DNA from: Streptomyces sp. ITFR-21
GTDB taxonomy: Bacteria; Actinomycetota; Actinomycetes; Streptomycetales; Streptomycetaceae
Reading direction: 5' to 3'
Assembly (NCBI RefSeq): GCF_031844685.1
Contig: NZ_CP134605.1
Span: forward strand, 4,709,001-4,773,000
DNA length: 64,000 nt
Shown: positions 48,453 through 57,908 of the stretch, in pieces
How the letters are laid out: the number at the start of each line of letters is the position of its first letter
Numbering within the stretch: position 1 is the stretch's first letter
The notes under the pieces: generated by a model
Database searches by the model: none
What the model was told of the DNA's origin: nothing
The model's input: only the letters and a program-made list of their open reading frames with translations
Translations under genes and position numbers: made by a program

Positions 48453-49806
48453 CGGGAGCCTTCCGGGCCGCCCCGGGCACGTCGGCGGGGTCGTAGGGCG
48501 CCCGCTCCGGGTCGTCGTCCTCGTCCGCGCCGCCCGCCGGGCCGGGCGGATCGGTCTCCCGCCAGTCCTCCGGCAGCAGGTGGTCCAGCACGTCGTCCAC
48601 CGTCACCGCCCCCAGCAGCGCGCCGCTGTCGTCCACCACCGGCGCCGAGATCATGTTGTACGTGGCCAGGAAGCTGGTCACCGACGGCAGCGCGGTGTCC
48701 GGCTGGAGCGGCTGGAGGTCGGTGTCCACGATCGAGCCCAGCAGCGTGAACGGCGGATCGCGCAGCAGCCGCTGGAAGTGCACCAGGCCCAGGTACCGGC
48801 CGGTGGGCGTCTCGTCCGGCGGCCGGCACACGTACACCTGCGCGGCCAGCGCCGGCGACAGGTCGGGGTTGCGGATCCGGGCCAGCGCGTCGGCGACCGT
48901 GGCGTCCGGGCGCAGCACGATCGGCTCGGTGGTCATCAGCCCGCCCGCGGTCCGCTCCTCGTACGACAGCAGCCGCCGTACGCCCGCGGCCTCCTGCGGC
49001 CCCATCAGCGCCAGCAGCCGCTCCTGCTCCTCCGCGGGCAGCTCGGCCAGCAGGTCGGCGGCGTCGTCGGGGTCCATCGCCTCCAGCACGTCCGCGGCCC
49101 GCTCGCTCTTGAGCTTGCCGAGGATCTCCACCTGGTCGTCGTCCGGCAGCTCCTCCAGTACGTCCGCCAGCCGGTCGTCGTCCAGCGCCGCGGCGACCTC
49201 GCCGCGGCGCTTGGGCGACAGGTGGTGCAGTACGTTCGCCAGGTCCGCTGGGCGCAACCGCTCGAAGGTGGCCAGCAGGTTCTCCGCGCCCTGGCCCTCC
49301 TCGGCCAGCCGGAAGCCGGTGACCGCCGACCAGTCGACCGTCAGCGTCTCCCCCTTGCGGCGCAGCGCGCCGGGCCTGCCGCGGCGGACGAAGACCTTGT
49401 CGATCTCCCAGTCGCGGCGGGCCGGCAGCTGCGCCACGGACACGTCCAGCACGGTGACCTCCTCGCCGTCCCCCGGCGCCCCCACCGTCGGGACCAGCCG
49501 TACCCGGCGGTCCAGCAGCTCGCCCAGCACCAGCGTCTCGGTCGGCCGCTGCTCGAAGCGGCGCGTGTTCAGCACGCCCGTGGTGATCACCTGTCCCGAC
49601 TCCACGCCGGTCACCCTGGTCATCGGCAGGAAGGTGCGCCGCCGGCTGACCACCTCGACCACCAGGCCGAGCACCCGCGGCGGCCGGCCGCCGACCCGCA
49701 GCATCACCACCACGTCACGGACCCGGCCCACCTGGTCCCCGGTCGGGTCGAAGACCGCGATCCCGGCCAGGTGCGAGACGAAGACCCGGGGGGCGCCTGC
49801 GGCCAT
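48442..49806 (-). CDS. MgtE-N / CBS domain protein without transport domain
   Basis: ATG (complement of 49804-49806); longer frames upstream are rejected. The 454-residue cytoplasmic protein starts with a PRC-barrel-like part (LAGIAVFDPTGDQVGRVRDV), then the MgtE N-terminal helical superhelix (ADLANVLHHLSPKRRGEVAA, DDDRLADVLEELPDDDQVEIL) and two CBS domains (GGLMTTEPIVLRPDAT and a second ending in GAVTVDDVLDHLL). The five-helix MgtE transport domain is absent, so it is not a channel but could sense Mg. Comparable to Rv1232c. Confidence 0.9.
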   Translation of the reverse strand: MAAGAPRVFVSHLAGIAVFDPTGDQVGRVRDVVVMLRVGGRPPRVLGLVVEVVSRRRTFLPMTRVTGVESGQVITTGVLNTRRFEQRPTETLVLGELLDRRVRLVPTVGAPGDGEEVTVLDVSVAQLPARRDWEIDKVFVRRGRPGALRRKGETLTVDWSAVTGFRLAEEGQGAENLLATFERLRPADLANVLHHLSPKRRGEVAAALDDDRLADVLEELPDDDQVEILGKLKSERAADVLEAMDPDDAADLLAELPAEEQERLLALMGPQEAAGVRRLLSYEERTAGGLMTTEPIVLRPDATVADALARIRNPDLSPALAAQVYVCRPPDETPTGRYLGLVHFQRLLRDPPFTLLGSIVDTDLQPLQPDTALPSVTSFLATYNMISAPVVDDSGALLGAVTVDDVLDHLLPEDWRETDPPGPAGGADEDDDPERAPYDPADVPGAARKAPDGR

Positions 49807-49963
49807 ACGGGGCCTCCTCGTCCGTTCGTCGTCCGCGGCCAGGCTACTCCGGCACGATCTTGTCCGCCGGGCGAACCGGCCCACGCCCCGGGGGTACGCT
49901 GCGGCGACCGCTGCGGTAGCTTCTGGACCGCCCGCAGCGCCGCCCGCAGGAGGACGAGATCCC

Positions 49964-50725
49964 GTGTATTCCGGTCGCCGGACCGCCGCCGCCCTCGCAG
50001 CGCTCTGCGCGGCACCGCTGCTGACCGGCTGCCTGGGCCTGGGCGGCGGCGACCCCGACGCCGGCACCAACGGAGTCGCCAAGCTGCCGCCGCGGACGAT
50101 AGAGCAGCAGGCCGAGTCCGCCGCCGAGGCCGCCCCCACCGTCCGGCTGGCCGGCACCGTGCTCAGCGACGGCAGGTCCTACCGGCTGGACATGCGGCTG
50201 CGCGGCAACGGCGGCGTCGGTGAGGTCACCACCGCCGGCGGCACCTTCCAGCTGCTGCGGGTCGGCGCCGACCTCTACCTCAAGGCGGGCGCCGACTTCT
50301 ACGGCGACGGGGGCGCCGACAAGGACAGCCGGGCCGCCGCTGCCAAGCTCAACGGCAAGTACGTCAAGGTGCCGCCCACCGATCCCGCCTACCGGCAGTT
50401 CAGCGGCTTCACCGACAAGAAGGTCCTGCTGGCCGACCTCTTCACCCTCGGCGGCACCCCCGAGGTCGGCGACCACCGCCGGGTCGGCCGCACCAGGACC
50501 ATCGCCGTCAACGGCTCCCAGGGCGGCTCCCTGGACGTCTCCCTGATCGGCAGCCCCTACCCGCTGCGCTACCAGCGCGCCGGCAACGCGGGCACCCTCA
50601 CCCTCAGCGACTGGGGCCAGGACTTCACGCTGGTCGCGCCCGGCAAGGACGCGGTGGTCGACTACGGCACGTCGCTGGGCGTGTCACCGACCGGGAAGCC
50701 GGCCCCGAAGCCGTCGTCGTCCTGA
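49964..50725 (+). CDS. lipoprotein, LppX/LprAFG-like
   Basis: GTG 49964 behind AGGAGGA. The 253-residue protein has a lipoprotein signal peptide (AALAALCAAPLLTGC, cleavage before Cys) followed by a beta-rich domain (SYRLDMRLRGNGGVGE, GGTFQLLRVGADLYLKAG). The fold outline is that of mycobacterial LppX/LprG-type lipid-binding lipoproteins. It is anchored on the outer face of the membrane. Ligand unknown. Confidence 0.82.
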   Translation: MYSGRRTAAALAALCAAPLLTGCLGLGGGDPDAGTNGVAKLPPRTIEQQAESAAEAAPTVRLAGTVLSDGRSYRLDMRLRGNGGVGEVTTAGGTFQLLRVGADLYLKAGADFYGDGGADKDSRAAAAKLNGKYVKVPPTDPAYRQFSGFTDKKVLLADLFTLGGTPEVGDHRRVGRTRTIAVNGSQGGSLDVSLIGSPYPLRYQRAGNAGTLTLSDWGQDFTLVAPGKDAVVDYGTSLGVSPTGKPAPKPSSS

Positions 50726-50912
50726 TGACCGCCTGAGCGCGGCGACGTCCGCCGGCCCGGTGAACTCCTTGAGCCCGGGGGATCCACGGGCCCGGGGAGC
50801 CCGGGAGCCCGGGGAACCGACGACCCCGGCCGCCCCGGGCGCCCGGAGACCCGTGCCGCGCAGACCCGGACCGCGCGTCCGCCGCGCTCCCGCCGGCCGG
50901 CGGCACACCGCG

Positions 50913-50970
50913 TCGCCTCCCTCCGCGGCCTCGCACGCGCACGCACCGGACCCCGCTACCCGACCCCCGC
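50913..50970. repeat. dispersed intergenic repeat, copy B
   Basis: CGGCCTCGCA, CGCACGCACCGGACCCCGCT and CGACCC, in the same order and spacing as at 23204-23263. The two copies differ by a few bases and small gaps. Confidence 0.6.
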
Positions 50971-50988
50971 GGATCCGAACGACACGCC

Positions 50989-51510
50989 CTAGCGCTGGGA
51001 GCGGCGGCGGGTCAGCAGGCGGGGCAGGGCGGCCGGGGCGGGGTGCCGGGTGGTCGCGGGGGTCGGGACCGGGGCGGCGGCGCCGGAGGCGGTCGGGACG
51101 GCGCCCGGGTGCTCGGACGGCGGGCCGGCGGCGGTGAGGCGGAAGACCCGGCACTCCCGGGCCCAGCGGCCGGCCAGCCCCTCGCCGTCGGGGGAGTTGA
51201 GGCGCTTGGACTTCAGCTCGGCGGTGGCGGCCGACCAGGACGCGGACCCCGGGGCCAGCAGAGCGACCCCGGCCGGCCAGGTGACCAGGCGACCGCCCTT
51301 GTCCTTGCTGCGCGCGGTGACCGTCACGGAGCCGCCGTCGGTGACGCCGGGCGGCAGCCGCTGTTCGCCGGGGCCGCCGACCAGGCACAGGGCGCCGTCG
51401 GCCCAGGCGTGCCAGAGCGCCTGGCCGTCGACCCAGACCAGACCGGACTTCTTCGCGGCCTCCTCGACGAGGGCGGCCAGCAGGGCGGCGGAGGCGGTCT
51501 CGGTCGTCAT
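50989..51510 (-). CDS. conserved hypothetical protein
   Basis: ATG (complement of 51508-51510). The 173-residue product has a globular N-terminal part (ALLAALVEEAAKKSGLVWVDG) and a strand-rich middle (SVTVTARSKDKGGRLVTW), then a Pro/Ala tail ending in Arg-rich residues. Such proteins of unknown function occur near lipoprotein/EamA genes in Streptomyces; I cannot name a family. An upstream extension of the frame to 52731 is on the complement of the EamA gene and is rejected. Confidence 0.65.
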   Translation of the reverse strand: MTTETASAALLAALVEEAAKKSGLVWVDGQALWHAWADGALCLVGGPGEQRLPPGVTDGGSVTVTARSKDKGGRLVTWPAGVALLAPGSASWSAATAELKSKRLNSPDGEGLAGRWARECRVFRLTAAGPPSEHPGAVPTASGAAAPVPTPATTRHPAPAALPRLLTRRRSQR

Positions 51511-51780
51511 GGGCACCACCCTAGGGTCTGGCCGGCCGGACGGGACGCCCTGGGGGACACCCCGCCGCGGCGCCGGCCCCCGTCCTCCCCGCCCACGGGA
51601 CCGGCCCCGCCCCGGCCCGGCCGCCTTGGGGCCCGCTGCCTCGGGTCCCCGCCCGGTCCCGTGTCCCGGGCGTCCCCGCCCTTCCCTGGCGCGGAAGCGA
51701 CAGGTGCTCAGGTCGGGGACGGGCCTTACGCTGAGGGGCGGCCGACCGCCGCGACCCGCGAACCGCCCCCGAGGAGCCCC

Positions 51781-52728
51781 GTGACCACCCCGCAGAGCAC
51801 CGTCGCCGCCGGCGCGGACCCGGTGGCCGCCGAGGGCGCCGCTCCGGGCCGGCGGCCGGACCTCACGCTGCTCGCCGTGGCCATCGCCGGCGTCTCGATG
51901 TCCGCCCCGCTGATAGCCGCCACCGCCGCCCCGGCGCTCGCCATCGCCTTCTGGCGCAACGCGCTGGCCGTCGGCGTACTCAGCCCGGTCGCGCTGTGGC
52001 GGCACCGGAGCGAACTGCGGCACATGGGCGGCCGGGCGCTGGCGTTGTCCGCCGCGGCCGGCGTGGTGCTGGCCCTGCACTTCGGCCTGTGGCTGCCGAG
52101 CCTGAACATGACGTCGGTGGCCACCTCGACCGCGCTGTGCACCACCACCCCGATCTGGACCACCCTCATCATGCGGGCGCGCGGTCACCACCCGCCAGGA
52201 CTGGTCTGGGCGGGCACCGCGCTCGCGGTGACCGGGGTGGTCGTCCTCACCGGCATCGACCTGTCCACCGACACCCGGGCGCTGGCCGGCGACGCGCTGG
52301 CCCTCGGCGCGGGCATGGCGGCGGCCGGATACGTCCTGCTGGGCGCGGAGGTGCGGCGTACCGCGAGCACCACCGCGTACACGTACCTCTGCTACGGGAC
52401 CACGGCGCTGGTGCTGCTCGGCGCCTGCCTGGTGTCCGGGTCGGCGCTCGGCGGCTACGACGGGAGGACCTGGCTGAAGATCGCCGCGCTGACGGTCGCC
52501 GCCCAACTGCTCGGGCACTCGCTGCTCAACCGGGTGGTGCACGGCCTCGGCCCGGCCACCACGTCGACCGCGATCCTGCTGGAGACGCCGGGCGCCGCGC
52601 TGATCGCCGCGCTGTGGCTGGGCCAGACACCGCCGGCCGCCGCCTACCCGGCACTCGGCGTGATCCTCGCGGGCCTGGCCCTGGTGATCCTCGCCGACCG
52701 CCGCAGGAGCACCGTACCGGCGGCCTGA
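51781..52728 (+). CDS. EamA/DMT-family transporter
   Basis: GTG 51781 behind GAGGAG. The 315-residue protein has about ten membrane helices in two EamA repeats (LALSAAAGVVLALHFGLWLP, VWAGTALAVTGVVVLTGID; then AALTVAAQLLGHSLLNRVV, AILLETPGAALIAALWL). The family exports or imports amino acids, nucleosides and drugs. No regulator is adjacent. Substrate unknown. Confidence 0.9.
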   Translation: MTTPQSTVAAGADPVAAEGAAPGRRPDLTLLAVAIAGVSMSAPLIAATAAPALAIAFWRNALAVGVLSPVALWRHRSELRHMGGRALALSAAAGVVLALHFGLWLPSLNMTSVATSTALCTTTPIWTTLIMRARGHHPPGLVWAGTALAVTGVVVLTGIDLSTDTRALAGDALALGAGMAAAGYVLLGAEVRRTASTTAYTYLCYGTTALVLLGACLVSGSALGGYDGRTWLKIAALTVAAQLLGHSLLNRVVHGLGPATTSTAILLETPGAALIAALWLGQTPPAAAYPALGVILAGLALVILADRRRSTVPAA

Positions 52729-52758
52729 CACCGGTCCGCCCGGCCGGAGCTCCGCCGG

Positions 52759-53895
52759 CTACAGCCAGCCGTTGCGGCGGAACCCGCGGTGGATCGCGTA
52801 GCAGATCGCCACGATCGCGACGAGCACCGCCGGGTAGCCGAACCGCCAGCGCAGCTCCGGCATCGTGTCGAAGTTCATCCCGTACACGCCGGTGATCATC
52901 GTCGGCACCGCCAGGATCGCCGCCCACGCGGTGATCTTGCGCATGTCCTCGTTCTGCACGACGGTGGCCTGCGCCAGGTTGGCCTGCAGGATCGAGTTCA
53001 GCAGGTCGTCGAAGCCGATGACCTGCTCGTGCACCCGGGCCACGTGGTCGGCCACGTCGCGGAAGTACTTCTGGATGTCCGGGTCGATCAGCCGCATCGG
53101 CCGCTCGCCGAGCATCTGCATCGGCCGCAGCAGCGGGGAGACCGCCCGCTTGAACTCCAGCACCTCCCGCTTGAGCTGGTAGATCCGGCCCGCGTCGCCG
53201 CCGCGCGGCGCCTTGCCGGTGCTCGCCGAGAACACGTCGATCTCGACCTCGTCGATGTCGTCCTGCACCGCCTCGGTGACGGCCAGGTAGTCGTCCACCA
53301 CCCGGTCGGCGATGGCGTGCAGCACCGCGGACGGGCCCTTGGACAGCAGCTCCGGGTCCTCCTCCAGCCGGTGCCGCAGCGACCGCAGCGAGCCGTGGCC
53401 GCCGTGCCGGACGGTGATCACGAAATACCGGCCGGTGAAGACCATGATCTCGCCGCTCTCCACCACCTCGCTGGTGGCGGTCAGCTCGGCGTGCTCGACG
53501 TAGCGGATCGTCTTGAAGACGGTGAACAGCGAGTTGTCGTACCGCTCCAGCTTGGGCCGCTGGTGGGCGTGCACCGCGTCCTCGACCGCCAGCGGGTGCA
53601 GCGCGAACTCCTCGGCGATCCCGGCGAACTCCTGCTCGGTCGGCTCGTGCAGCCCGATCCAGACGAAGCCGTCGCTGCCGTCGCACTGCTCGGCGCTGCG
53701 GTCGGCCCTGACCATCCGCAGCGCGTCCTTCAGGCCGACGCTGTCGCTGCACCTGACCCCGCCCCGGTAGACCGCGCAGTCCACCACCGCGCTGCCGGCG
53801 GTGGAGGAGTCGTGGGCCGGGCCGTAGTCGTAGGACTCGCCGGTCTTGCGCAGGGTGGGGCGTACGACGGCGCGCAGATCACGGATCATCGACAT
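52759..53895 (-). CDS. corA: CorA-family magnesium/cobalt transporter
   Basis: ATG (complement of 53893-53895) behind AAGGAG. The 378-residue protein has the cytoplasmic alpha/beta domain (FVWIGLHEPTEQEFAGIAEEF, HPLAVEDAVHAHQRPK) and C-terminal helices with the YGMNF (GMN) selectivity motif before the last helix (LVAIVAICYAIHRGF). It is a pentameric Mg channel. Equivalent to Rv1239c. Confidence 0.95.
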   Translation of the reverse strand: MSMIRDLRAVVRPTLRKTGESYDYGPAHDSSTAGSAVVDCAVYRGGVRCSDSVGLKDALRMVRADRSAEQCDGSDGFVWIGLHEPTEQEFAGIAEEFALHPLAVEDAVHAHQRPKLERYDNSLFTVFKTIRYVEHAELTATSEVVESGEIMVFTGRYFVITVRHGGHGSLRSLRHRLEEDPELLSKGPSAVLHAIADRVVDDYLAVTEAVQDDIDEVEIDVFSASTGKAPRGGDAGRIYQLKREVLEFKRAVSPLLRPMQMLGERPMRLIDPDIQKYFRDVADHVARVHEQVIGFDDLLNSILQANLAQATVVQNEDMRKITAWAAILAVPTMITGVYGMNFDTMPELRWRFGYPAVLVAIVAICYAIHRGFRRNGWL

Positions 53896-54252
53896 GGCAA
53901 GCTCCTTCACGGACTGGCCTACGGCATGGCGCCGCACTGAATTGCTGATCAGGACGGGTTGATCACAGGCAGTTCAGGGCGCTCTTCCAGCGCGGAAACG
54001 CTCCGCGGGCAAGCCGGTTCAACGCGCGTTTCGGGTCCGGGAGGCCGGGTAGAGAACGCGGGGGCTCAGCGCGCGGGGCGACACATGGAAGAGCTGCCGG
54101 TACTGCACGGTCGACTGGGATCCATGTCAGTCCCACCTCCTCCGGCCAATCCCCGCTGGGGGATGAGGTACGCGCGAACGCCCCACTTTAGCAAGCCCGC
54201 AAGCGCTCTCCGCCGCGCTTCGCGCTGTGCATACGCGCTCTATGCTCGCCGT
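53896..54252. promoter_or_regulatory. intergenic region upstream of corA and the SUFU-domain gene
   Basis: 357 bases. It holds TGATCA ... TTGATCA (about 53945-53962) near the corA start and TATGCT 12 bases before ATG 54253. I looked for an M-box-type magnesium riboswitch and saw none. Confidence 0.35.
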
Positions 54253-54840
54253 ATGTCAGATGTCACGCCCTTGGTCGAGGCCAGACTGCGGGCCGCGTTC
54301 GGCGTGCCGGACGCCCGCGCGGCGGTCACCTTCCTGGGGGCCGAGCGTATCGAAGTGCTCCGCTACGTGGATGCTGGCCTGCGACGATACGTCACTCTTG
54401 GCATGTCCGCGCAGCCCATGGGGGACCCGTTGGCGACGGTCGCGGATCCGGTCCGCGGTCCGCGCGCCGAACTGCTGCTGACGGTCCGCGCCGGACGTGC
54501 CGAAACAGACAAGGTCCTGCGGCCGCTCGCGGTCCTGGCCGCGTCCCCGCAAGTCGAGGGCGTCGTGGTCGCCCCGGGCAGCTCGCTGGAGGTCGGCGAG
54601 CCGCTGTGGCCGGGGGCGCCCTTCTCCGCGGTGCTGGTCGCCGAGGGCGGTGGCCTGGTCGCGGACCTCGCCCTGGACGGGCCCATGGAGCCGGTGCGGT
54701 TCCTGCCGCTGCTGCCGATGACCCCGAACGAGGCAGCCTGGAAGCGGGTGCACGGCGCCGCGGCCCTCCAGGAGCGGTGGCTCGCGCACGGTACGGACCT
54801 GCGGGACCCGGCGCGCGGGCCGGTGCGTCTGGACGGGTGA
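54253..54840 (+). CDS. suppressor-of-fused (SUFU) domain protein
   Basis: ATG 54253, probably leaderless (TATGCT just upstream, no ribosome-binding site). The 195-residue protein has VTFLGAERIEVLRYVDAGL, YVTLGMSAQPMGDP, RAELLLTVRAGR, and FLPLLPMTPNEAAWKRVHG, the layout of bacterial SUFU-like proteins. These are thought to act as immunity or interaction modules in other bacteria; in Streptomyces the role is unknown. Confidence 0.82.
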   Translation: MSDVTPLVEARLRAAFGVPDARAAVTFLGAERIEVLRYVDAGLRRYVTLGMSAQPMGDPLATVADPVRGPRAELLLTVRAGRAETDKVLRPLAVLAASPQVEGVVVAPGSSLEVGEPLWPGAPFSAVLVAEGGGLVADLALDGPMEPVRFLPLLPMTPNEAAWKRVHGAAALQERWLAHGTDLRDPARGPVRLDG

Positions 54841-54883
54841 TCGTCCTTGACGCGGGCACGGTCCGGGAGGACCGTGGTGGTTT

Positions 54884-55522
54884 ATGAGGGGTGAACCCAG
54901 TTGCCCGAAGTGCGGTGGCAGGGTCCGGGCGCCCGGTCTCTTCGCCGACTCCTGGCAGTGCGACGCCCACGGGAGCGTTCAGCCGCTGCAACCCGTCGTC
55001 CCGCCCAGCGTCGAGGCGCTCGGCGTGGTGGTGCACCGCTCCCACGTCCCGGTCTGGATGCCCTGGCCGCTGCCCGTCGGCTGGCTCTTCTCCGGGGTGG
55101 CGAGCGCCGGTGACGACCGCAGCGGCGGCCGGGCCACCGCGCTGACCTGCTCCGGCCCCGGCCCCCTCGGCGGCCCCGGCGAGCTGATGCTGATCGCGGA
55201 GGAACTGGGCGTCGGGCTCGGCGCGCGGTACGCGGGCATTCCCGGGCCCGATCCCGGCCCGGACATGTGCCTGAACCGGCCGGCCCACGCCAAGGTGCTC
55301 GCGGCCGGCCGCCCGACCGCCCTGTGGCACGTCGTCAGCACTCCCGAGGACCGCGCGGTCTTCGTCGGCGAGGCGCTCGGGCTGTGGCTGTGGGCGATCG
55401 TCTGGCCCGAGGAGACCGGGCTGCTGATGTACGACGAGCTGGTGCTGACGGATCTGCGGGACGCCGGGGCGGAAGTGGACCTGCTGCCGTGCGGGGCGCT
55501 GTCGTCGCGCCTGCTGGGCTGA
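54884..55522 (+). CDS. DUF6758-like conserved hypothetical protein with zinc ribbon
   Basis: ATG 54884. The 212-residue protein begins with CPKCGGRVRAPGLFADSWQCDAHG, a zinc-ribbon-like start, then a globular part with LWHVVSTPEDRAVFVGEAL and LWAIVWPEETGLLMYDEL. I associate this outline with a DUF6758-type family always next to the SUFU-domain gene in Streptomyces. Function unknown. Confidence 0.8.
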   Translation: MRGEPSCPKCGGRVRAPGLFADSWQCDAHGSVQPLQPVVPPSVEALGVVVHRSHVPVWMPWPLPVGWLFSGVASAGDDRSGGRATALTCSGPGPLGGPGELMLIAEELGVGLGARYAGIPGPDPGPDMCLNRPAHAKVLAAGRPTALWHVVSTPEDRAVFVGEALGLWLWAIVWPEETGLLMYDELVLTDLRDAGAEVDLLPCGALSSRLLG

Positions 55523-55658
55523 GGCCGCGGGTCGGCCGACGGCGTGGCCGACGGTGTGGCCGGGCGGTCCGCGGGCGGCGCACTCCGTGCGCGGTCGGGG
55601 TGGGCGCTGACGCTATCCTTGCGCTCCCATGACCCGACCCGCCTCCGGGAGTCCTGCC

Positions 55659-56522
55659 GTGCGCATCGACCTGCACACCCACTCCACGGCCTCCGACGGT
55701 ACGGACACCCCCGGCGAGCTGGTACGCAACGCCGCCGCCGCGGGGCTCGACGTGGTGGCGCTGACCGACCACGACACGGTGGGCGGCCATGCGGCGGCTC
55801 GGACCGCCCTGCGCGAACTGGGCGCCGGTGCCGGCCTGACGCTGGTCACCGGGGCGGAGCTGTCCTGCCGGGTGCGCGGCATCAGCATGCACATGCTGGC
55901 CTACCTGTTCGACCCCGCCGAACCCGAACTGGACCGGGAGCGGGAGCTGGTGCGCGACGACCGGGTGCCCCGGGCCCGCGGCATGGTCGCCAGGCTTCAG
56001 GAACTGGGCGTCCCGGTGACCTGGGAGCAGGTCGCCGCGATCGCCGGGGACGGCTCGGTGGGCCGGCCGCACATCGCCACTGCGATGGTGGACGCGGGGG
56101 TCATCGGCAGCGTCTCGGAAGCGTTCACCGCGCAGTGGCTCGCCAACGACGGGCGGGCGTACGTGGCGAAGCACGAGTTGGACCCCTTCAAGGCGATCCG
56201 GCTGGTAAAGGGCGCGGGCGGGGTGACGGTGTTCGCGCACCCGGGCGCGCACAAGCGCGGTGAGACGGTTCCGGACGAGGTGATCGCCGAGCTCGCCGCC
56301 GCGGGCCTCGACGGTGTCGAGGTCGACCACGTGGACCACGACGGCCCGACCCGGGCCCGGCTGCGCGGACTGGCGGCCGAACTCGGCCTGCTCACCACGG
56401 GTTCCAGCGACTACCACGGCAGCCGCAAGACGGTGGTCCTCGGCGAGTGCGTCACCGACCCGGAGGTCTACCGGGAGATCGCCCGCCGGGCCACGGGCGC
56501 GGCGCCGGTCGGCGCGGTCTAG
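55659..56522 (+). CDS. PHP-domain metal-dependent phosphoesterase
   Basis: I use GTG 55659, preceded by CGGGAG, since the family begins MRIDLHTHS; ATG 55629, next to TATCCT, could be a leaderless alternative. The 287-residue protein has DLHTHSTASDGTD, ALTDHDTVGGH, TGAELSC, VFAHPGAH and GSSDYHGS, the four PHP metal-binding motifs. Relatives hydrolyse 3',5'-nucleoside bisphosphates or small RNA ends. Confidence 0.92.
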   Translation: MRIDLHTHSTASDGTDTPGELVRNAAAAGLDVVALTDHDTVGGHAAARTALRELGAGAGLTLVTGAELSCRVRGISMHMLAYLFDPAEPELDRERELVRDDRVPRARGMVARLQELGVPVTWEQVAAIAGDGSVGRPHIATAMVDAGVIGSVSEAFTAQWLANDGRAYVAKHELDPFKAIRLVKGAGGVTVFAHPGAHKRGETVPDEVIAELAAAGLDGVEVDHVDHDGPTRARLRGLAAELGLLTTGSSDYHGSRKTVVLGECVTDPEVYREIARRATGAAPVGAV

Positions 56523-56606
56523 GGCCCGACCCGCGTCCCGACGCCGCCCTGTCCGGGTTGCGCCGACCCGGTCCGGACCGGCGTGGTCCGGTCCGGGCAG
56601 GCGAAA

Positions 56607-56633
56607 GCGCCCCGTACTATTGCTACGGGGCGC
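56607..56633 (-). terminator. terminator of the minus-strand small gene
   Basis: GCGCCCCGTA and TACGGGGCGC (10-bp perfect stem, 7-base loop); on the minus strand it is followed by TTTCGC. It lies 44 bases past the stop of the gene at 56678-56818. Confidence 0.75.
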
Positions 56634-56677
56634 CGTTGCGTCGAGCCTGGTGAAGCCTTTGAGCCGGGTGAAGCCGT

Positions 56678-56818
56678 TCAGTCCGCGGGGCGGATGTAGA
56701 TGCGTTGGCCGATGGCCGCCGCCTGCTGCACGATCTTGTTCACGGCGGAGGCTTCCACGACGGTGCTCTCCACTGCGGTGCCGGTCCGGTCATCGAGTCG
56801 CATGATCTCGAAGCGCAT
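56678..56818 (-). CDS. conserved small Streptomyces protein
   Basis: ATG (complement of 56816-56818) behind AAGGGAGAAG. The 46-residue sequence (MRFEIMRLDDRTGTAVESTV, NKIVQQAAAIGQRIYIRPAD) is of a type I recall as strongly conserved in this spot across Streptomyces. Two strands and a helix are predicted. Function unknown. Confidence 0.85.
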   Translation of the reverse strand: MRFEIMRLDDRTGTAVESTVVEASAVNKIVQQAAAIGQRIYIRPAD

Positions 56819-56911
56819 GGGGCTTCTCCCTTCGTCGCTCGTTACATGTGTGGTCAACGAACACCCCCTTCGAAACATTCCCTACGCTAATGAAACCCTT
56901 GCCAACCTTCA

Positions 56912-57835
56912 CTACTCACCGGTGAGGGAGCGGGCGCCGCCACGGGCGGCCCGGCTCCAGAACGCCGTCAGCGCGATCGAGGTCTCCGCCGGCCGCTCCG
57001 CGTTGGGGGAGTGCTCGGCGCCCTTGATCACCACGCGCTCGGCGTCCAGTCGTTCGGCCATCGCGTCCAGCGACGGCACCGGCCAGGCGTAGTCCACCTC
57101 GCCGGACAGGACGAGCTTGGGCAGCGGGACGGCGGCCAGTTCGGCCACCCGGTCCGGCTCGGTCATCAACTGCTTCGCGGTGGCTATCAGTTGCTCAGGG
57201 ACGGTGGTCACCCACCGGCGGTGCAGGAACTCCTCCAGCCAGTCCGGCGTACCGTCGTCCGCGGCCGCGTCACCCGGGCCGTTCTCCCCGTCCATCGCCC
57301 GCATGGTCTGCCAGGCCGTCTCCATGTCCATGCTGGGCAGGTAGTCCACCAGCAGCCGGGTACGGATCTGCTGCTCCGCGGTGATCTCCGCGGCTCCCGA
57401 ACTCATCAGCGTCAACGAGGTCCACTGCGCCGGCCCGGCCGCCAGTACGGCGGCGCGGGCGATGTGGCCGCCGAGCGAGTGCCCCAGCAGATGCAGCGGG
57501 CCGCCGCCGGGTCCGGCCGCGAGGGCCGCGCTCTGCGCGACCACGTCGGCCGCCAACTCCGCCTGCGCGTACGCGGACTCCTCCCGCGGGCCGCCCGACT
57601 CGTGCTGGCCGCGGCCGTCCACCGCCACCGCTCGGAAGCCCGCCCCGGTCAGCGGCGGCAGCAGGTCGAGGAAGTCCTCCTTGCTGCCGGTGAAGCCCGG
57701 TACGAGCAGTGCGGTGCCCAGCGGCGGCGCGTCCGGGCCGGGGGCGGCGTCCAGTACCGCGAAGGAACCACGGGACGTCTCCAGCCGACGGGCGGACACG
57801 TTCTCCGGCAGATCGAGGGCAGAGGGTCGGCTCAT
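56912..57835 (-). CDS. alpha/beta hydrolase
   Basis: ATG (complement of 57833-57835). The 307-residue protein has LVPGFTGSKEDFLDLLPPL (oxyanion loop), VDGRGQHESGG, and the nucleophile elbow LLGHSLGGHIARA, then acid and His regions LSGEVDYAWP and KGAEHSPNAERP. It lacks a signal peptide, so is cytoplasmic. Substrate unknown. Confidence 0.88.
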   Translation of the reverse strand: MSRPSALDLPENVSARRLETSRGSFAVLDAAPGPDAPPLGTALLVPGFTGSKEDFLDLLPPLTGAGFRAVAVDGRGQHESGGPREESAYAQAELAADVVAQSAALAAGPGGGPLHLLGHSLGGHIARAAVLAAGPAQWTSLTLMSSGAAEITAEQQIRTRLLVDYLPSMDMETAWQTMRAMDGENGPGDAAADDGTPDWLEEFLHRRWVTTVPEQLIATAKQLMTEPDRVAELAAVPLPKLVLSGEVDYAWPVPSLDAMAERLDAERVVIKGAEHSPNAERPAETSIALTAFWSRAARGGARSLTGE

Positions 57836-57908
57836 GGACTGAGATTACGCGCAGCGTATGTCCGAGAGGTTGCTTACCGGCTCTTCCACGGCCGCCGCCG
57901 CACAAGAA

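Noticed and set aside
53896..54252. Magnesium riboswitch upstream of corA
   Set aside because: I could not find the conserved M-box core; only short inverted TGATCA repeats are present.
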